A stretch of DNA of 64,000 nucleotides. It comes from Spirochaetaceae bacterium. Lineage in GTDB: Bacteria; Spirochaetota; Spirochaetia; CADAEX01. Numbering within the stretch: the first letter of the stretch is position 1; each line of letters starts with the position of its first letter. This document shows, in pieces, positions 28,075 to 38,740 of the stretch. The position numbers and the translations under genes were made by a program. The stretch lies in the NCBI GenBank assembly GCA_009780675.1, contig WQZP01000005.1:1-64000 (forward strand), written 5' to 3'. The notes under the pieces were generated by a model, which made no database searches, was not told the DNA's origin, and saw nothing but the letters and a program-made list of their open reading frames with translations.

Positions 28075-28226
28075 CCGAAGGCGTACCCCGAAACAAGTAC
28101 GGGGCTTCCCCGAAGATTTATACATAAATTCACCTTTGTTCCATAGAGCCCATTCGGGGTAGCCGAAGGCGTACACCGAAGATTTATACATAAATTCACC
28201 TTTGTTCCATAGAGCCATTCGGGGTA
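28072..28226. repeat. Two tandem palindrome-ended repeat units after mutS2
   Basis: The leader TAGCCGAAGGCGTAC occurs at 28072-28086 and 28160-28174 (88-base period). Each is followed by a core of about 50 bases (from CCGAAGATTTATACATAAAT through TTTGTTCCATAGAGCC to TTCGGGGT), at 28109-28160 and 28176-28225. The two cores differ by one base in the GAGCCCA/GAGCCA run. Unit 1 carries an extra hairpin-forming insert of about 22 bases (28087-28108). Arms CCCCGAA (28108-28114) and TTCGGGG (28153-28159) are inverted. Related single copy at 20256-20309. The rest of the 277-base gap, up to 28351, contains TATAAT at 28258-28263, possibly a -10 box for the next gene. Confidence 0.85.
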
Positions 28227-28351
28227 ATTGATATTAATAGAATAAAACTGTATCTTGTATAATGTAAAGATATACTCCTGAATAAAATCAGGCCAAAAAC
28301 ATATTGCTTTGTGCCTGGAATTATTCGTGAGATTTAAATAAAGAGGCTTTA

Positions 28352-28966
28352 GTGAACACAAGAATTATTAAAATATTTTTCATATTTTTCCTCTCTTTTT
28401 CCCTTTTTTCCTGTATTACCATTGATACAGAAATTATTTTTAGACAAAATTTGACAGGCGAAGTATTAATCAGATATTCAGTATCTCAAGCTGCCCTAAA
28501 TATAGGAAAAATCGACAGATTTGATGATTTTCTCCCTTTACCTATCGAAGAATATAGATTCAGAGAGCTTGCAGCTAATGTAGATGGTCTTAGGTTGATA
28601 TCTTACAGAAAAGAAGAGAAAAATAATGAAGTCCATATAACAGTAAGATATGAATTCCGCAATATAGAGGCCCTTAATGCAGTTGTCTCAAACAGCAATG
28701 ATACAAAAATTGAAGTCCAAAGAAGGGGAGAGAGAACTTATTACACCCAGCAGATCGGCGCTATAAATAGAACCATAAGCCAGGAAACTATAAAATTAGC
28801 GCAGACGATTTTTAGTGACAGATCTATCAACCTGAAAGTCACAGCGCCTCAGAACATACGCACAGTTAATTCAGGCACAATGACAGGACGCAGCGCGCAA
28901 GTAAGCTATAATCTGCCCCAACTTTTGTCTGCCACAGATAGTGTTAAATGGGAAGTTTCATGGTAA
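28352..28966 (+). CDS. Predicted lipoprotein, unknown function
   Basis: A 204-residue protein with a lipoprotein signal ending LFSC (Cys21). The body is rich in alternating hydrophobic and polar residues (EIIFRQNLTGEVLIRYSVS, VHITVRYEFRNIEALNAV), suggesting a beta-rich periplasmic domain. The start is GTG with AGAGG five bases upstream. It is separated from ispG by only nine bases and probably shares its transcript. I do not recognise the family. Confidence 0.8.
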   Translation: MNTRIIKIFFIFFLSFSLFSCITIDTEIIFRQNLTGEVLIRYSVSQAALNIGKIDRFDDFLPLPIEEYRFRELAANVDGLRLISYRKEEKNNEVHITVRYEFRNIEALNAVVSNSNDTKIEVQRRGERTYYTQQIGAINRTISQETIKLAQTIFSDRSINLKVTAPQNIRTVNSGTMTGRSAQVSYNLPQLLSATDSVKWEVSW

Positions 28967-28975
28967 AGGTTGAGT

Positions 28976-30022
28976 ATGTTTACAAATAAACTTACCAATA
29001 TGGTGTCAGTTGGGAATGTAAAAGTGGGTGGCGGCGCCCCGCTCTCAGTACAAACAATGTGGAAAAAACCATTTGCAACAGATGAAAACATAATTGATCA
29101 GCTTAAATCTTTAAAAGATTTAGGGTGCGATATAATAAGATTTGCAGTCCCAGATATAGACTCAGCAGAGATTTTGGGAGTTATTGCAGCAGAATCACCA
29201 ATGCCTGTTGTAGCAGATATCCATTTTGACTATAAAATTGCTTTAAAATGTATTGATGCAGGTATTCACAAAATAAGGATAAATCCCGGCAATATAGGGG
29301 CAGAATGGAAAGTAAAAGAAGTAATATACAAAGCCAAGGATAAAAATATCCCCATAAGAGTAGGTGTAAACAGCGGCTCTCTCCCACAAAAATTGCGCAA
29401 CAACAAAGATAAAGCAGCATCAATGATACTTGCTGCAGAAGAAGAAATAGAAATATTTGAAAAGTATAACTTCAAAAATGCCCTTTTTTCATTAAAATCT
29501 CCTGATGTCGCAACTACAATATCTGTAAATGAGATGTTTGCCCAAAAATACAGCTATCCTCTGCATGTAGGAGTAACCGAAGCAGGTCCCCTTATCGATG
29601 GAGTTGTAAAAAACAGCGCTGCTTTGCTCCATCTCCTTGCCAAAGATATTGGAAGCACTGTAAGAGTGTCGCTATCATCATCACCTGAAAACGAAGTGAT
29701 TGCAGGAAACGCAATACTTAGTGAAGCTGGAAAAAGAGATAATGTGGTTAATCTTGTATCATGCCCCAAGTGCGGCAGAGCAACATTTGATGTCCATGAA
29801 TTTGTTTCAAAAATATATGATAAAGTAAAAAAAATCGGAAAGCATTTAACAATAAGTGTAATGGGTTGTGTTGTAAATGGTCCCCAGGAAGCAAAAGATG
29901 CCGATATAGGAATAACAGGGGTAGGTAACTCTATTGTAATTTTTAAAAAAGGTGAAATATTCAAAAAAACAACTTCCCAAAATGCGGAAGAGGAATTTTT
30001 AAGGGAGATAGAAAAGCTTTGA
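28976..30022 (+). CDS. ispG: 4-hydroxy-3-methylbut-2-en-1-yl diphosphate synthase (IspG/GcpE)
   Basis: Iron-sulphur enzyme of the methylerythritol phosphate pathway. A TIM-barrel part (VGNVKVGGGAPLSVQTM, CDIIRFAVPD, IHKIRINPGNIG) is followed by the cluster-binding region with CPKCGR and GCVVNGP. At 348 residues it is the standard short bacterial form. The ATG at 28976 is chosen because AAAGG lies six bases upstream; a TTG at 28970 would have no spacing. It overlaps the next gene by four bases. Confidence 0.96.
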   Translation: MFTNKLTNMVSVGNVKVGGGAPLSVQTMWKKPFATDENIIDQLKSLKDLGCDIIRFAVPDIDSAEILGVIAAESPMPVVADIHFDYKIALKCIDAGIHKIRINPGNIGAEWKVKEVIYKAKDKNIPIRVGVNSGSLPQKLRNNKDKAASMILAAEEEIEIFEKYNFKNALFSLKSPDVATTISVNEMFAQKYSYPLHVGVTEAGPLIDGVVKNSAALLHLLAKDIGSTVRVSLSSSPENEVIAGNAILSEAGKRDNVVNLVSCPKCGRATFDVHEFVSKIYDKVKKIGKHLTISVMGCVVNGPQEAKDADIGITGVGNSIVIFKKGEIFKKTTSQNAEEEFLREIEKL

Positions 30023-30951
30023 GAAAATTAGCTGGCAAAATTTTAATACTATTTATTCCGCTCTGTTTATTACCTTTAAATATTTTGAATGCAAGTGAAA
30101 ATACCCCTCCCTGGATATTATTCCAAAGAGGTATGCATTTTTATGACCAGAGAAACTTTGGTGAAGCTTTTAGATACTTTAGGCAAGTAACAGCAAGGGC
30201 CGAACATCCGGAAGCTGAATACTGGATAGGGCGAATTTTTGAAAACGAAGGTCAAAATACACTTGCGTTACGTCAGTTTGAGAGAGCCCTTGATATTGCA
30301 TATAGAGCAACCAGTGATGAATTTCATATTGCTGTTCTTTTAAGTGTTGCAAGGATCTATGAAAGGCAAGAAAGACATGATCTATATGAAATAACTTTAT
30401 TAAGGATCATAAATGATGTAAAAAGAGCAGTAAGAGCTGATATGGAGTATGAAAGAGTTCTCGGTGACAGGCTCATATCTCTTGGTCTTGACAGAGTAAT
30501 TTTTTATTTTAGATATGAACTTGATTCTCTTATAACACCTTATGGAGACCTTGGAGTATTTTACTTCAAAAGCGCAAGAGACAGAGATGCGATAAGACAG
30601 CTTGCGTCTGCTTCAGTAATAATACTTTCAAGACTTATCGAAGCAAATAGGGGATATAACCCTCATTACGAGTATACAAATGTCAGAAGTTTAATTCTAA
30701 GCTCAGAGAGAAATGATAGAATGAGAGAATATATGATCGAATCTGGATTATATAGATATCTTTTTTTTCTTGCCTTGTCGCTTGATAATATAGGCGAAAT
30801 CAGGCAGGCAAACTACATATTGGGTTTTCTTGCAGAAAGCGTAGTAAGAAATAATTATAATGATATTTCTTTAAGAATCAGAAATAACAATTTTTCAGCT
30901 AGAGATAAAGATGGGGTTAAAAGAGCTCTTCTTTTTAACAGGGGTAATTAA
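30019..30951 (+). CDS. Secreted TPR-repeat protein
   Basis: About 310 residues with a signal peptide ([19 protein letters not shown]) and TPR-like helix pairs ([56 protein letters not shown]). It starts with TTG overlapping the ispG stop, without a close ribosome-binding site, so translation is probably coupled. Likely a periplasmic protein-interaction scaffold; no specific partner is evident. Arg-rich composition is shared with the other secreted proteins in this window. Confidence 0.8.
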   Translation: MRKLAGKILILFIPLCLLPLNILNASENTPPWILFQRGMHFYDQRNFGEAFRYFRQVTARAEHPEAEYWIGRIFENEGQNTLALRQFERALDIAYRATSDEFHIAVLLSVARIYERQERHDLYEITLLRIINDVKRAVRADMEYERVLGDRLISLGLDRVIFYFRYELDSLITPYGDLGVFYFKSARDRDAIRQLASASVIILSRLIEANRGYNPHYEYTNVRSLILSSERNDRMREYMIESGLYRYLFFLALSLDNIGEIRQANYILGFLAESVVRNNYNDISLRIRNNNFSARDKDGVKRALLFNRGN

Positions 30952-30963
30952 TCGGATCTAACC

Positions 30964-33774
30964 ATGGACAAAATAATAATCAAAGGAGCTCGCGAACATA
31001 ACCTCAAAAATATTGACCTTGAAATTCCAAGGGATAAACTTGTTGTTATCTCAGGACTAAGTGGTTCAGGAAAATCATCTCTTGCATTTGATACGATCTA
31101 TGCAGAAGGTCAAAGAAGATATGTAGAATCCCTTTCTTCTTACGCAAGACAATTTTTAGGGAGAATGGATAAGCCTGATGTTGATTATATTGAAGGACTT
31201 TCGCCTGCTATATCAATTGAACAAAAAACAACTCACAGAAACCCAAGATCAACAGTAGGCACTGTAACAGAAATATATGATTATTTAAGGCTACTTTATG
31301 CGCGAATAGGAAAACCCCACTGTCCTAAATGCGGCAGAGAAATACGAGAACAGTCAAAAGACCAGATATATGATGCTATAACCAGCTTTTCTGAAAATTC
31401 AAAAATAATCATTCTCGCGCCTGTTATAACCGGGAAAAAAGGGGAGCATGAAAAAATCATTGCAGATGCAAAGAAGTCAGGATTTGTAAGAGCGCGAATC
31501 AACAAAGAGATAATCAATCTTGATGAAATAAAAAAACTGGAAAAAACAAAAAAGCATACAATAGAAATAGTAATTGACAGGATTGTGGTCTCAGAGGAAA
31601 ACAAAAAAAGGATAAGTGAATCTATTGAAAGCGCGATTGAAGTAGGCAACGAAAGAATTCTTGTTTTGAACCTTGATGATAACACCGAACACTTTTTCTC
31701 AATGAAAAACTCCTGCCCTGATTGTAACATAAGTATTGCAGAGCTCCAGCCAGCTCTTTTTTCTTTTAATAACCCGATTGGAGCGTGTCCGGCGTGTTCG
31801 GGGCTTGGGATCACTCTTGAATTTGATCCAGATCTTATTGTTCCGGATAAAAGTCTGTCGTATAACGAAGGAGCTTTTATTCCATATAAACCAACTTCAA
31901 ACTGGCACAGAAGCTGGTTCGAAGCTGTTGCTAAAAAATATGATTTTTCTCTTGACACCCCTGTAGATAAACTCGACAAGAAACTTTTACATATATTATT
32001 TTATGGTACGAATGATGAAATATATGTAAAATATACAAGCGTTAATAAAAATCATAGATTTGACTATAATGCAAAATTTAAAGGCATTTTAAGTGATATG
32101 AAAAGACGTTATAAAGAATCTATGTCTTCAAATATCAAAGATTGGTTTGAAACATTCATGAAGCAGAAAGAATGTGAAACTTGTAATGGGCAAAGATTAA
32201 GAGAAGAAAGTCTTGGGGTTACTGTTGGCGGAAAAAACATACACAAAATCTCAACATATTCCATAGGAGATATTTTTTCTTTTTTTGATAATATAAAATT
32301 AACAAAGACAGAAGAAAAAATATCATGGCAGATAATAAAAGAAATAAAAGCGAGGCTTGAATTTCTTGTTAACGTAGGTCTTGATTATCTTACCCTCGAA
32401 AGAAAAGCAGCAACACTCTCCGGAGGAGAAGCCCAAAGAATAAGACTCGCAACGCAGATTGGTTCCTCTCTTGTAGGAGTGCTTTATATTCTTGATGAAC
32501 CAACTATTGGTCTCCATCAAAGAGATAATGCCAAACTTATTGATACATTAAAACATTTACGCGATATCAAAAACACTGTTATTGTTGTGGAACATGATGA
32601 GCAAACAATAAAATCTGCAGATTATGTTATTGAACTTGGCCCGGCAGCCGGAGTGCATGGAGGCAATCTTGTAGCATTTGGAGCTCCCTCAGAAATCATA
32701 AAAAATAAAAAAAGTATTACAGGGAGATTCCTGTCAGGGATCGAAAAAATTGAAACAAAACCTTCGAGAAGAGAAGGTAACGGCAAAAAACTTGTTCTAA
32801 AAGGGGCAAAAGAGCACAATCTGAAAAAAATAAGTGTGGAATTCCCTTTAGGTAAAATGATTGTTGTTACAGGAGTTTCAGGGTCAGGCAAATCAACATT
32901 AATAAACGATATTTTGTATCCCGCTGTTTTTAATAAAATAAACAAAAGCGCAAAAGATACTGGAAAATTCGATAAACTGGAAGGAAATGAATTTTTAGAC
33001 AAAGTTATAAATATTGACCAAAGCCCCATAGGGAGAACTCCAAGATCAAACCCTGCAACTTATGTGGAAGTTTTTACCCCAGTAAGAGACCTTTTTGCAA
33101 ATCTTCCTGACTCAAAAGCAAGAGGGTATAAATCCGGAAGATTTTCATTTAATGTTAAAGGTGGAAGATGCGAAAATTGCGAAGGAGATGGAACAATAAG
33201 AATAGAGATGCATTTTCTTCCCGATGTATATATTACATGCGATGTTTGTAATGGAAAAAGATTTAACAGAGACACACTTGAGATCAGGTATAAAGGTAAA
33301 AATATCTATGAAGTACTTGAAATGACAGTAGCAGATGCTCTTGATTTTTTTACTTCCATTCCTGTAATAAAAAGAAAACTTACAGCGCTTTCAGAAGTGG
33401 GGCTGGGATATATAAAACTTGGGCAGTCTGCCCTTACATTATCCGGCGGAGAAGCCCAAAGAGTAAAACTTGCGCATGAACTTTCAAAGGTTAATACAGG
33501 AAATACCCTTTATTTACTTGATGAACCCACAACAGGACTCCATTTTGGAGATGTAAGACAGCTTTTAGGTGTTCTGAATACAATTTGCGACAAAGGCAAT
33601 ACCATTATAATAATTGAACATAATATGGATATTATTAAGTCATCTGACTATATAATTGACCTTGGACCGGAAGGTGGAAACGGGGGAGGAGAAGTTATCT
33701 TTTCTGGAATTCCCGAAGATATTATAAGATGTAAAAATTCTTATACCGGAAAATATTTAAAGGATTATTTATAG
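30964..33774 (+). CDS. uvrA: UvrABC excision nuclease subunit A
   Basis: Damage-recognition ATPase of nucleotide excision repair, 936 residues as expected. Two ABC ATPase modules are visible: Walker [10 protein letters not shown] and GVSGSGKST, signature LSGGEAQRI and LSGGEAQRV, each followed by Walker B LDEPT. Zinc-binding Cys pairs occur in CPKCGR, CPDC/CPAC and CENC/CDVC. It lies 12 bases after a TPR gene and 5 bases before the LptD-like gene. Confidence 0.98.
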   Translation: MDKIIIKGAREHNLKNIDLEIPRDKLVVISGLSGSGKSSLAFDTIYAEGQRRYVESLSSYARQFLGRMDKPDVDYIEGLSPAISIEQKTTHRNPRSTVGTVTEIYDYLRLLYARIGKPHCPKCGREIREQSKDQIYDAITSFSENSKIIILAPVITGKKGEHEKIIADAKKSGFVRARINKEIINLDEIKKLEKTKKHTIEIVIDRIVVSEENKKRISESIESAIEVGNERILVLNLDDNTEHFFSMKNSCPDCNISIAELQPALFSFNNPIGACPACSGLGITLEFDPDLIVPDKSLSYNEGAFIPYKPTSNWHRSWFEAVAKKYDFSLDTPVDKLDKKLLHILFYGTNDEIYVKYTSVNKNHRFDYNAKFKGILSDMKRRYKESMSSNIKDWFETFMKQKECETCNGQRLREESLGVTVGGKNIHKISTYSIGDIFSFFDNIKLTKTEEKISWQIIKEIKARLEFLVNVGLDYLTLERKAATLSGGEAQRIRLATQIGSSLVGVLYILDEPTIGLHQRDNAKLIDTLKHLRDIKNTVIVVEHDEQTIKSADYVIELGPAAGVHGGNLVAFGAPSEIIKNKKSITGRFLSGIEKIETKPSRREGNGKKLVLKGAKEHNLKKISVEFPLGKMIVVTGVSGSGKSTLINDILYPAVFNKINKSAKDTGKFDKLEGNEFLDKVINIDQSPIGRTPRSNPATYVEVFTPVRDLFANLPDSKARGYKSGRFSFNVKGGRCENCEGDGTIRIEMHFLPDVYITCDVCNGKRFNRDTLEIRYKGKNIYEVLEMTVADALDFFTSIPVIKRKLTALSEVGLGYIKLGQSALTLSGGEAQRVKLAHELSKVNTGNTLYLLDEPTTGLHFGDVRQLLGVLNTICDKGNTIIIIEHNMDIIKSSDYIIDLGPEGGNGGGEVIFSGIPEDIIRCKNSYTGKYLKDYL

Positions 33775-33779
33775 GCTCT

Positions 33780-36700
33780 ATGGGAATATACACCAAAAAT
33801 ATTTCCATAAAAATAGTTTTTCTCATACTGTTTTTTATTTCTGCTATATGCGTTATGCCACAGGAAAATAATACTGGCGGACCAGGTCTTTTTGAAAGAA
33901 CACTTGCTCTTGATATAGAGACAGCAAGTTACTTTGAACTTGTTGCGTGGTTAAGGCACCTGGGGCTTGAAACAACAGGAAGCAGAAGAGACCTCCAGCA
34001 GCGCCTTTTAAGGCATTATCAACAGGAAGAAAGAGTAAGAACCGTACAGGCAAGCGGAAATGTTTTTATTATAGAATCAGCAGACAGAACTGAATATTTC
34101 ACCATAGAAAAAATCGATGAAAATTACATTAGAATAAGCGGCAACGTAGTTATAAGAATAGAAAATAATGAAGACAGAACATCACATACTATAAGAACAG
34201 ACAGAATAATCTTTAACCAGAAAAATAACCTTATGACCGCAGAAGGAAACGTTGTTTATACAAGAAGAAGAAATAATGAAGACGAAGTTTTTACCGGAAG
34301 AAAATTGTCATTTAATGTTGAAAGTTGGGAAGGAATTTTTATTGAAAGCAGATCCCAGACTACAACCACGCAGGATGATGGAACAGAGATAACATTTATA
34401 TATTCAGGCGACAGGATGTACAAAGATAATGATGTAATTATTATTGATAATGCCAGAATTACATCAAGCAATCCGGATAACCCAAATTATAGCATAAGAG
34501 CCCAAAGAGTATGGGTCCTTGCTCCAAACGAATGGGGACTAAAAAACGCAGTTCTCTATGTAGGCCATGTACCCATGTTTTATTTCCCTTTTTTCTTTCA
34601 TCCTGGAGATTCACTGGTATTTAATCCTGCTTTTGGAGTAAGGCAACCTCTTGGTTCTTTTATGCAAACAACTACATATTTATTTGGTTCTCCTCCAAGA
34701 GACAGCGATGCTTTTTTTTCATTCGGCAATGATAATTTGGAGTATGAAACAGAACTTAGCGGAATATTCCTGAGAAAATTAAGGCAAAGAGACTCTGCAA
34801 GACAAAGTGATCAATATATAAAAGTCATGTTTGATATTTATTCAAGACTGGGCGTATTTTTAGGAGCAGAAGGAAAAACCGACTTCATTGATTTTTATCT
34901 TGGAATTGCAAGAAGCAGAAATATTTATTTTGGTACAACCACTATGTATTCTACTTTTTATGAAAATCAGGATGGAGAATTCCTGACAACATGGAATAAT
35001 GCAAATTTTCTCCATTTTACAGTCCCTTTTAGATTTGGAATAGAATTGGATATGAATAACACATTTAGAAATTTCAGATATAGTTTATCGATTGATCTTT
35101 ATTCAGATCCTTTTTTTCTTCGTGATTTTAATGATAGAGCAGAACTTACAGACTGGAGTATGTTACTGGGACTTGAAGATGAAAGAGTAGATACAAATAT
35201 AAATATAGGTGTAATGGACAGACTTTGGTGGTATTTTCATGGATCATATAGATATACAGGAAATATACTTGGCGGAGTTATTTCAGAAGTAAGTATAACA
35301 AAATTTGATTTTTCAATGAACTGGAGAAACAGGGAACAGTCTGATATGGGCGCAGATATTCCCCATTTTGTAAGAACAGAGTATTTTTTCCCTGAGCAAC
35401 ATTTTTATTTTCCTGAATATTACAGATTCCCTGATGTTTCCATGACAATAAGAGGAAATATATTTTCCCGATCTGTCAGAAGACCTTCAAGAAGGACAGA
35501 ACTCCAACCAGCAGGCGACCAAAGACCTTCCTCCAATCTTATACCGCCCTGGGGAGATGAACGGGAAGAAATTGAAAGCGAAGAGAGAGATGCAGCCCAT
35601 TTGTCAATTATCAGCTCTGAAAGAATGCCGGATGAAAACATCAGAGCGTTCAGAAGCAGGGACTTTTTTTACCACTCCATGAGATATACCATATCTCCTA
35701 ACGTATCTATTACAGAAACAATGGACCACGCCCCAGGAATTGCCCATGATGGTTGGCAAACACCCGGAGATATAAATTTTCAACAAGCATATACAGAAAC
35801 AAGAACTTATGGAAGAGCAGATATTTTTTATAGAGCTAGCTTATATGAAGACTTTATTTCTTTTGACAATAATATTATTTTTACAGGTGATTACAGAACT
35901 CATTCAAACAGATCCGATAATATACCTGACTCTACATGGGATAATTTTCTCATGCGTAATTACAGAGCTTCATATTTAAAAGTTGAAAACCGAACAGCTT
36001 TAACAACATTTCCCCTTTTTAGATATGAAATATACAGCCAGTCCTTTATCAGATATCATATAGATATAGTTGGTTACAAAAAAGAATTTGACCAGCTTTA
36101 TAATAACAATATCAACAGCCCTGTATTTGCAAGTACTTTTTTTACTATTGATGAAGAATATTTTTCAAGACATGAAACAGAAGTACACCTGAAATATTTT
36201 TCACAATGGAATCAACTGCAACAATTCAGGGTAAGAATTATACATCCACCCTTTCTTCAAAGAATTGAAAATGAAAATATAATAAGAACAGGTCCACTAA
36301 CGACAACCACTATTTTTCAAATGAATGAAGAGAGTCATGGTGTGTGGGTACCTGGCAATTTTATATGGAGAGAAAGACTTGCTTATGATACCAGAACTTT
36401 TATTGAGCATACTTTAACTTATGATGGCTATCACGATGAACTTGACACCTCGCAAACAACAGGCCGTATAAGTTTTCTGGCAGATGAAATATTTTTTCTG
36501 ACTTATTTTAGATATGGTTTTAAAGTAGATTCTCCTCTTGAATTCACCTCAACTCTTAATCTCTGGTTTTTTCAGACACAATATAGAGCAAGAAGACAAT
36601 TTCCAGTAAATTACGAACCTGGTTTTGGTTGGATGCGTGAACCAGAAGAAAGATTTGTTCCATCTCAATTTTTGGCAAGAGTCAATTTTAGCAGATATTT

Positions 36701-37199
36701 TATGCCAGTATGGAGAAACCGCATAAGGTATAAAACAAATTTAGTTACAACATGGAGAATGGATCTTCAGGAATTTACAGAGAATGCGCTTGTAGTTGAT
36801 TTAGGATTTGATTTCAGGATCCATAGATTTCTGAATATACATTTTAATTCAAGGTCTGAAAACAATAATACTTATCGTTACATACCATCTCTTGCAAGAC
36901 AATTGGACGAAGAATGGATAAACCCTTTAACAGATATGTTAAAATCATTTAATATTTTCAATACAGATGACAGATATGAGTCCTTTTTCAAATTAAAACA
37001 AATTGATTTTAAAATTGTCCACCAACTTGGGGACTGGGATCTTTCTTTGCAATACACCGGAACCCCGGATCTTTTTCAGGGTGGTGTTATGCCAGAATGG
37101 AGATGGAAATCAGAAGCAACTATATTGCTCCAATGGAATCCTATCAGGCAAATCAGAACAGAAGTCAGAAGAACAAGCGATGATGGATTCATTATGTAA
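33780..37199 (+). CDS. LptD/OstA-like outer-membrane assembly protein with N-terminal SAP-like helix pair
   Basis: A 1139-residue secreted protein: signal peptide (IVFLILFFISAICVMPQ), a SAP-like segment (FELVAWLRHLGLETTGSRR and following helix, about residues 57-83), an OstA-like N-domain with repeated short beta elements (VQASGNVFIIESADRTEYF, NNLMTAEGNVVYTRR), then a long Arg/Tyr/Phe-rich beta-strand region consistent with an LptD barrel. LptD inserts lipopolysaccharide into the outer membrane in Gram-negatives; treponemes lack classical LPS, so the cargo may be another glycolipid. The barrel assignment is by pattern, not alignment. Confidence 0.78.
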   Translation: MGIYTKNISIKIVFLILFFISAICVMPQENNTGGPGLFERTLALDIETASYFELVAWLRHLGLETTGSRRDLQQRLLRHYQQEERVRTVQASGNVFIIESADRTEYFTIEKIDENYIRISGNVVIRIENNEDRTSHTIRTDRIIFNQKNNLMTAEGNVVYTRRRNNEDEVFTGRKLSFNVESWEGIFIESRSQTTTTQDDGTEITFIYSGDRMYKDNDVIIIDNARITSSNPDNPNYSIRAQRVWVLAPNEWGLKNAVLYVGHVPMFYFPFFFHPGDSLVFNPAFGVRQPLGSFMQTTTYLFGSPPRDSDAFFSFGNDNLEYETELSGIFLRKLRQRDSARQSDQYIKVMFDIYSRLGVFLGAEGKTDFIDFYLGIARSRNIYFGTTTMYSTFYENQDGEFLTTWNNANFLHFTVPFRFGIELDMNNTFRNFRYSLSIDLYSDPFFLRDFNDRAELTDWSMLLGLEDERVDTNINIGVMDRLWWYFHGSYRYTGNILGGVISEVSITKFDFSMNWRNREQSDMGADIPHFVRTEYFFPEQHFYFPEYYRFPDVSMTIRGNIFSRSVRRPSRRTELQPAGDQRPSSNLIPPWGDEREEIESEERDAAHLSIISSERMPDENIRAFRSRDFFYHSMRYTISPNVSITETMDHAPGIAHDGWQTPGDINFQQAYTETRTYGRADIFYRASLYEDFISFDNNIIFTGDYRTHSNRSDNIPDSTWDNFLMRNYRASYLKVENRTALTTFPLFRYEIYSQSFIRYHIDIVGYKKEFDQLYNNNINSPVFASTFFTIDEEYFSRHETEVHLKYFSQWNQLQQFRVRIIHPPFLQRIENENIIRTGPLTTTTIFQMNEESHGVWVPGNFIWRERLAYDTRTFIEHTLTYDGYHDELDTSQTTGRISFLADEIFFLTYFRYGFKVDSPLEFTSTLNLWFFQTQYRARRQFPVNYEPGFGWMREPEERFVPSQFLARVNFSRYFMPVWRNRIRYKTNLVTTWRMDLQEFTENALVVDLGFDFRIHRFLNIHFNSRSENNNTYRYIPSLARQLDEEWINPLTDMLKSFNIFNTDDRYESFFKLKQIDFKIVHQLGDWDLSLQYTGTPDLFQGGVMPEWRWKSEATILLQWNPIRQIRTEVRRTSDDGFIM

Positions 37200-37282
37200 A
37201 ACTTATAATGACGATGCTTGTAACTTATAATCTTTTTGTTCTATACTCAGAGTATAAAATCGTTATTAGGGTATAAAAAAGC

Positions 37283-38242
37283 TTGCAGGAAAAATGTTCC
37301 ATAATATTGGATGATCATCAAAAACTCGCAGATTTATGCGGATTTAATGACTCAAATTTAAAGACCATAGAGGCTCTTCTTGGCTCAAATGTATATACAA
37401 CAGGAAATGAGCTCCATTTTTCCTCAAATGACATAAAAAAACAAACTCAGTTTAAAAAAATAATTACAAAACTGGAAGAATATAGCGCTAAAGGGTGCAC
37501 ACTTTCTCCAGACCTGATAAATGGAATATATTCAGGCATTACTTTTCAGGAAGCTTCATCTGGAAGCGGTTCGCAGATAGATGATCTTGAACTTGTAATA
37601 CCAGGAAGCAGTAAACGGGTCTATCCAAAAAGTGATAATCAGGTATCTCTTATAAAAAAATTCTCTGCTTTTGATATAATCTTTGCTGTTGGTCCTGCAG
37701 GAACAGGAAAAACATACCTTGCTGTTGCAAAAGCCCTAAGTGAAGTTTTGCAGAAAAAAAAGAGAAAACTTATCCTCACCCGGCCTGTTGTGGAAGCAGG
37801 AGAAAGCCTTGGTTTTCTCCCCGGAGATCTTACTCAAAAAATAAACCCATACCTCCGACCCCTATATGATGCTATGGAGTCTCTTATCCCATTTGAAACA
37901 ATATCAAAACTTGAAGAATCAAGAATAATTGAGATCGCACCTCTTGCTTATATGAGAGGAAGAAGCCTTTCTGATTCTTTTATAATTCTTGATGAAGCGC
38001 AGAATACCACAAAAGAACAGATGAAAATGTTCCTTACAAGGATTGCAGAAGGGTCAAAAGCAGTAATAACTGGTGATATAACCCAAATAGATATTCCAAA
38101 CAAAAAACATTCAGGTCTTATCCATGCAATAAATATACTTAGAGATGTAAAAGAGATAGGTTTTTCCTTTCTTTCATCAGAAGATGTTATGAGAAATAAG
38201 TTAATAAAAAAGATTATTGAAGCTTATGATAAAGAAAAATAA
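37283..38242 (+). CDS. phoH: PhoH-like ATPase
   Basis: A 319-residue P-loop NTPase with GPAGTGKTYLAVAKAL, TRPVVEAGESLGFLPGD, SFIILDEAQNTT and ITGDITQID, the full PhoH pattern. PhoH is linked to RNA metabolism through its constant pairing with ybeY, which follows here. No ATG is available at the N-terminus; TTG at 37283 is the best start, with AGGG rather far upstream. The 83-base gap after the LptD-like gene contains TATAAT-like boxes and a small palindrome (TATACTCAGAGTATA). Confidence 0.93.
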   Translation: MQEKCSIILDDHQKLADLCGFNDSNLKTIEALLGSNVYTTGNELHFSSNDIKKQTQFKKIITKLEEYSAKGCTLSPDLINGIYSGITFQEASSGSGSQIDDLELVIPGSSKRVYPKSDNQVSLIKKFSAFDIIFAVGPAGTGKTYLAVAKALSEVLQKKKRKLILTRPVVEAGESLGFLPGDLTQKINPYLRPLYDAMESLIPFETISKLEESRIIEIAPLAYMRGRSLSDSFIILDEAQNTTKEQMKMFLTRIAEGSKAVITGDITQIDIPNKKHSGLIHAINILRDVKEIGFSFLSSEDVMRNKLIKKIIEAYDKEK

Positions 38243-38277
38243 GAAATTTGGTTATTTTTTGGAATTAGGTTAAAATA

Positions 38278-38739
38278 ATGGGCAACAAAATTGAAATAAG
38301 TTATGAAAATATACCATCTTTAGCAAAAAAAGAAAGAAAAATAGAGTTGCTATGCAATGAAATTTTTGATATTCTTGACATTAAAAACTGGGAGTTATCA
38401 ATAGTACTTTGCGACGATACATTTATAAAATTCCTCAATAAAGAGTATAGAAATATTGATGAGCCAACAGATGTCCTTTCCTTTTCTCAAGTGGAAGATG
38501 ATTTCCCTCTTTATTGCGATAAGACTATATATGTAGGTGATATAGTGATTTCGGTAGATACTCTAAAGAGAAATTCAAGTGATTTCAATGTAGATATAAA
38601 TGAGGAATTTATACGCCTTCTTCTACATGGAATACTGCATATAAGTGGGCACACACATTCAGATAATAGTCCTGAACAAGAGATGATTGTTTATCAAGAA
38701 GAAATAATAAATAAGTTAACAGGGGTTGAAATATTTTAA
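38278..38739 (+). CDS. ybeY: Endoribonuclease YbeY (16S rRNA 3' maturation)
   Basis: A 153-residue metal-dependent RNase. The family zinc motif is present as LLHGILHISGHTH, with three His residues in the usual spacing (the family often has GYDH where this one has GHTH). The preceding FLNKEYRNIDEPTDVLSF is the second hallmark. It lies between phoH and the CorC-type gene, the standard order. Confidence 0.95.
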   Translation: MGNKIEISYENIPSLAKKERKIELLCNEIFDILDIKNWELSIVLCDDTFIKFLNKEYRNIDEPTDVLSFSQVEDDFPLYCDKTIYVGDIVISVDTLKRNSSDFNVDINEEFIRLLLHGILHISGHTHSDNSPEQEMIVYQEEIINKLTGVEIF

Positions 38740-38740
38740 G

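Noticed and set aside
28029-28361. Minus-strand ORF of 110 codons containing two LYGTKVNLCINLR copies
   Set aside because: It overlaps the end of mutS2 and lies within the tandem repeat; no convincing ribosome-binding site or domain. Kept only as part of the repeat finding.
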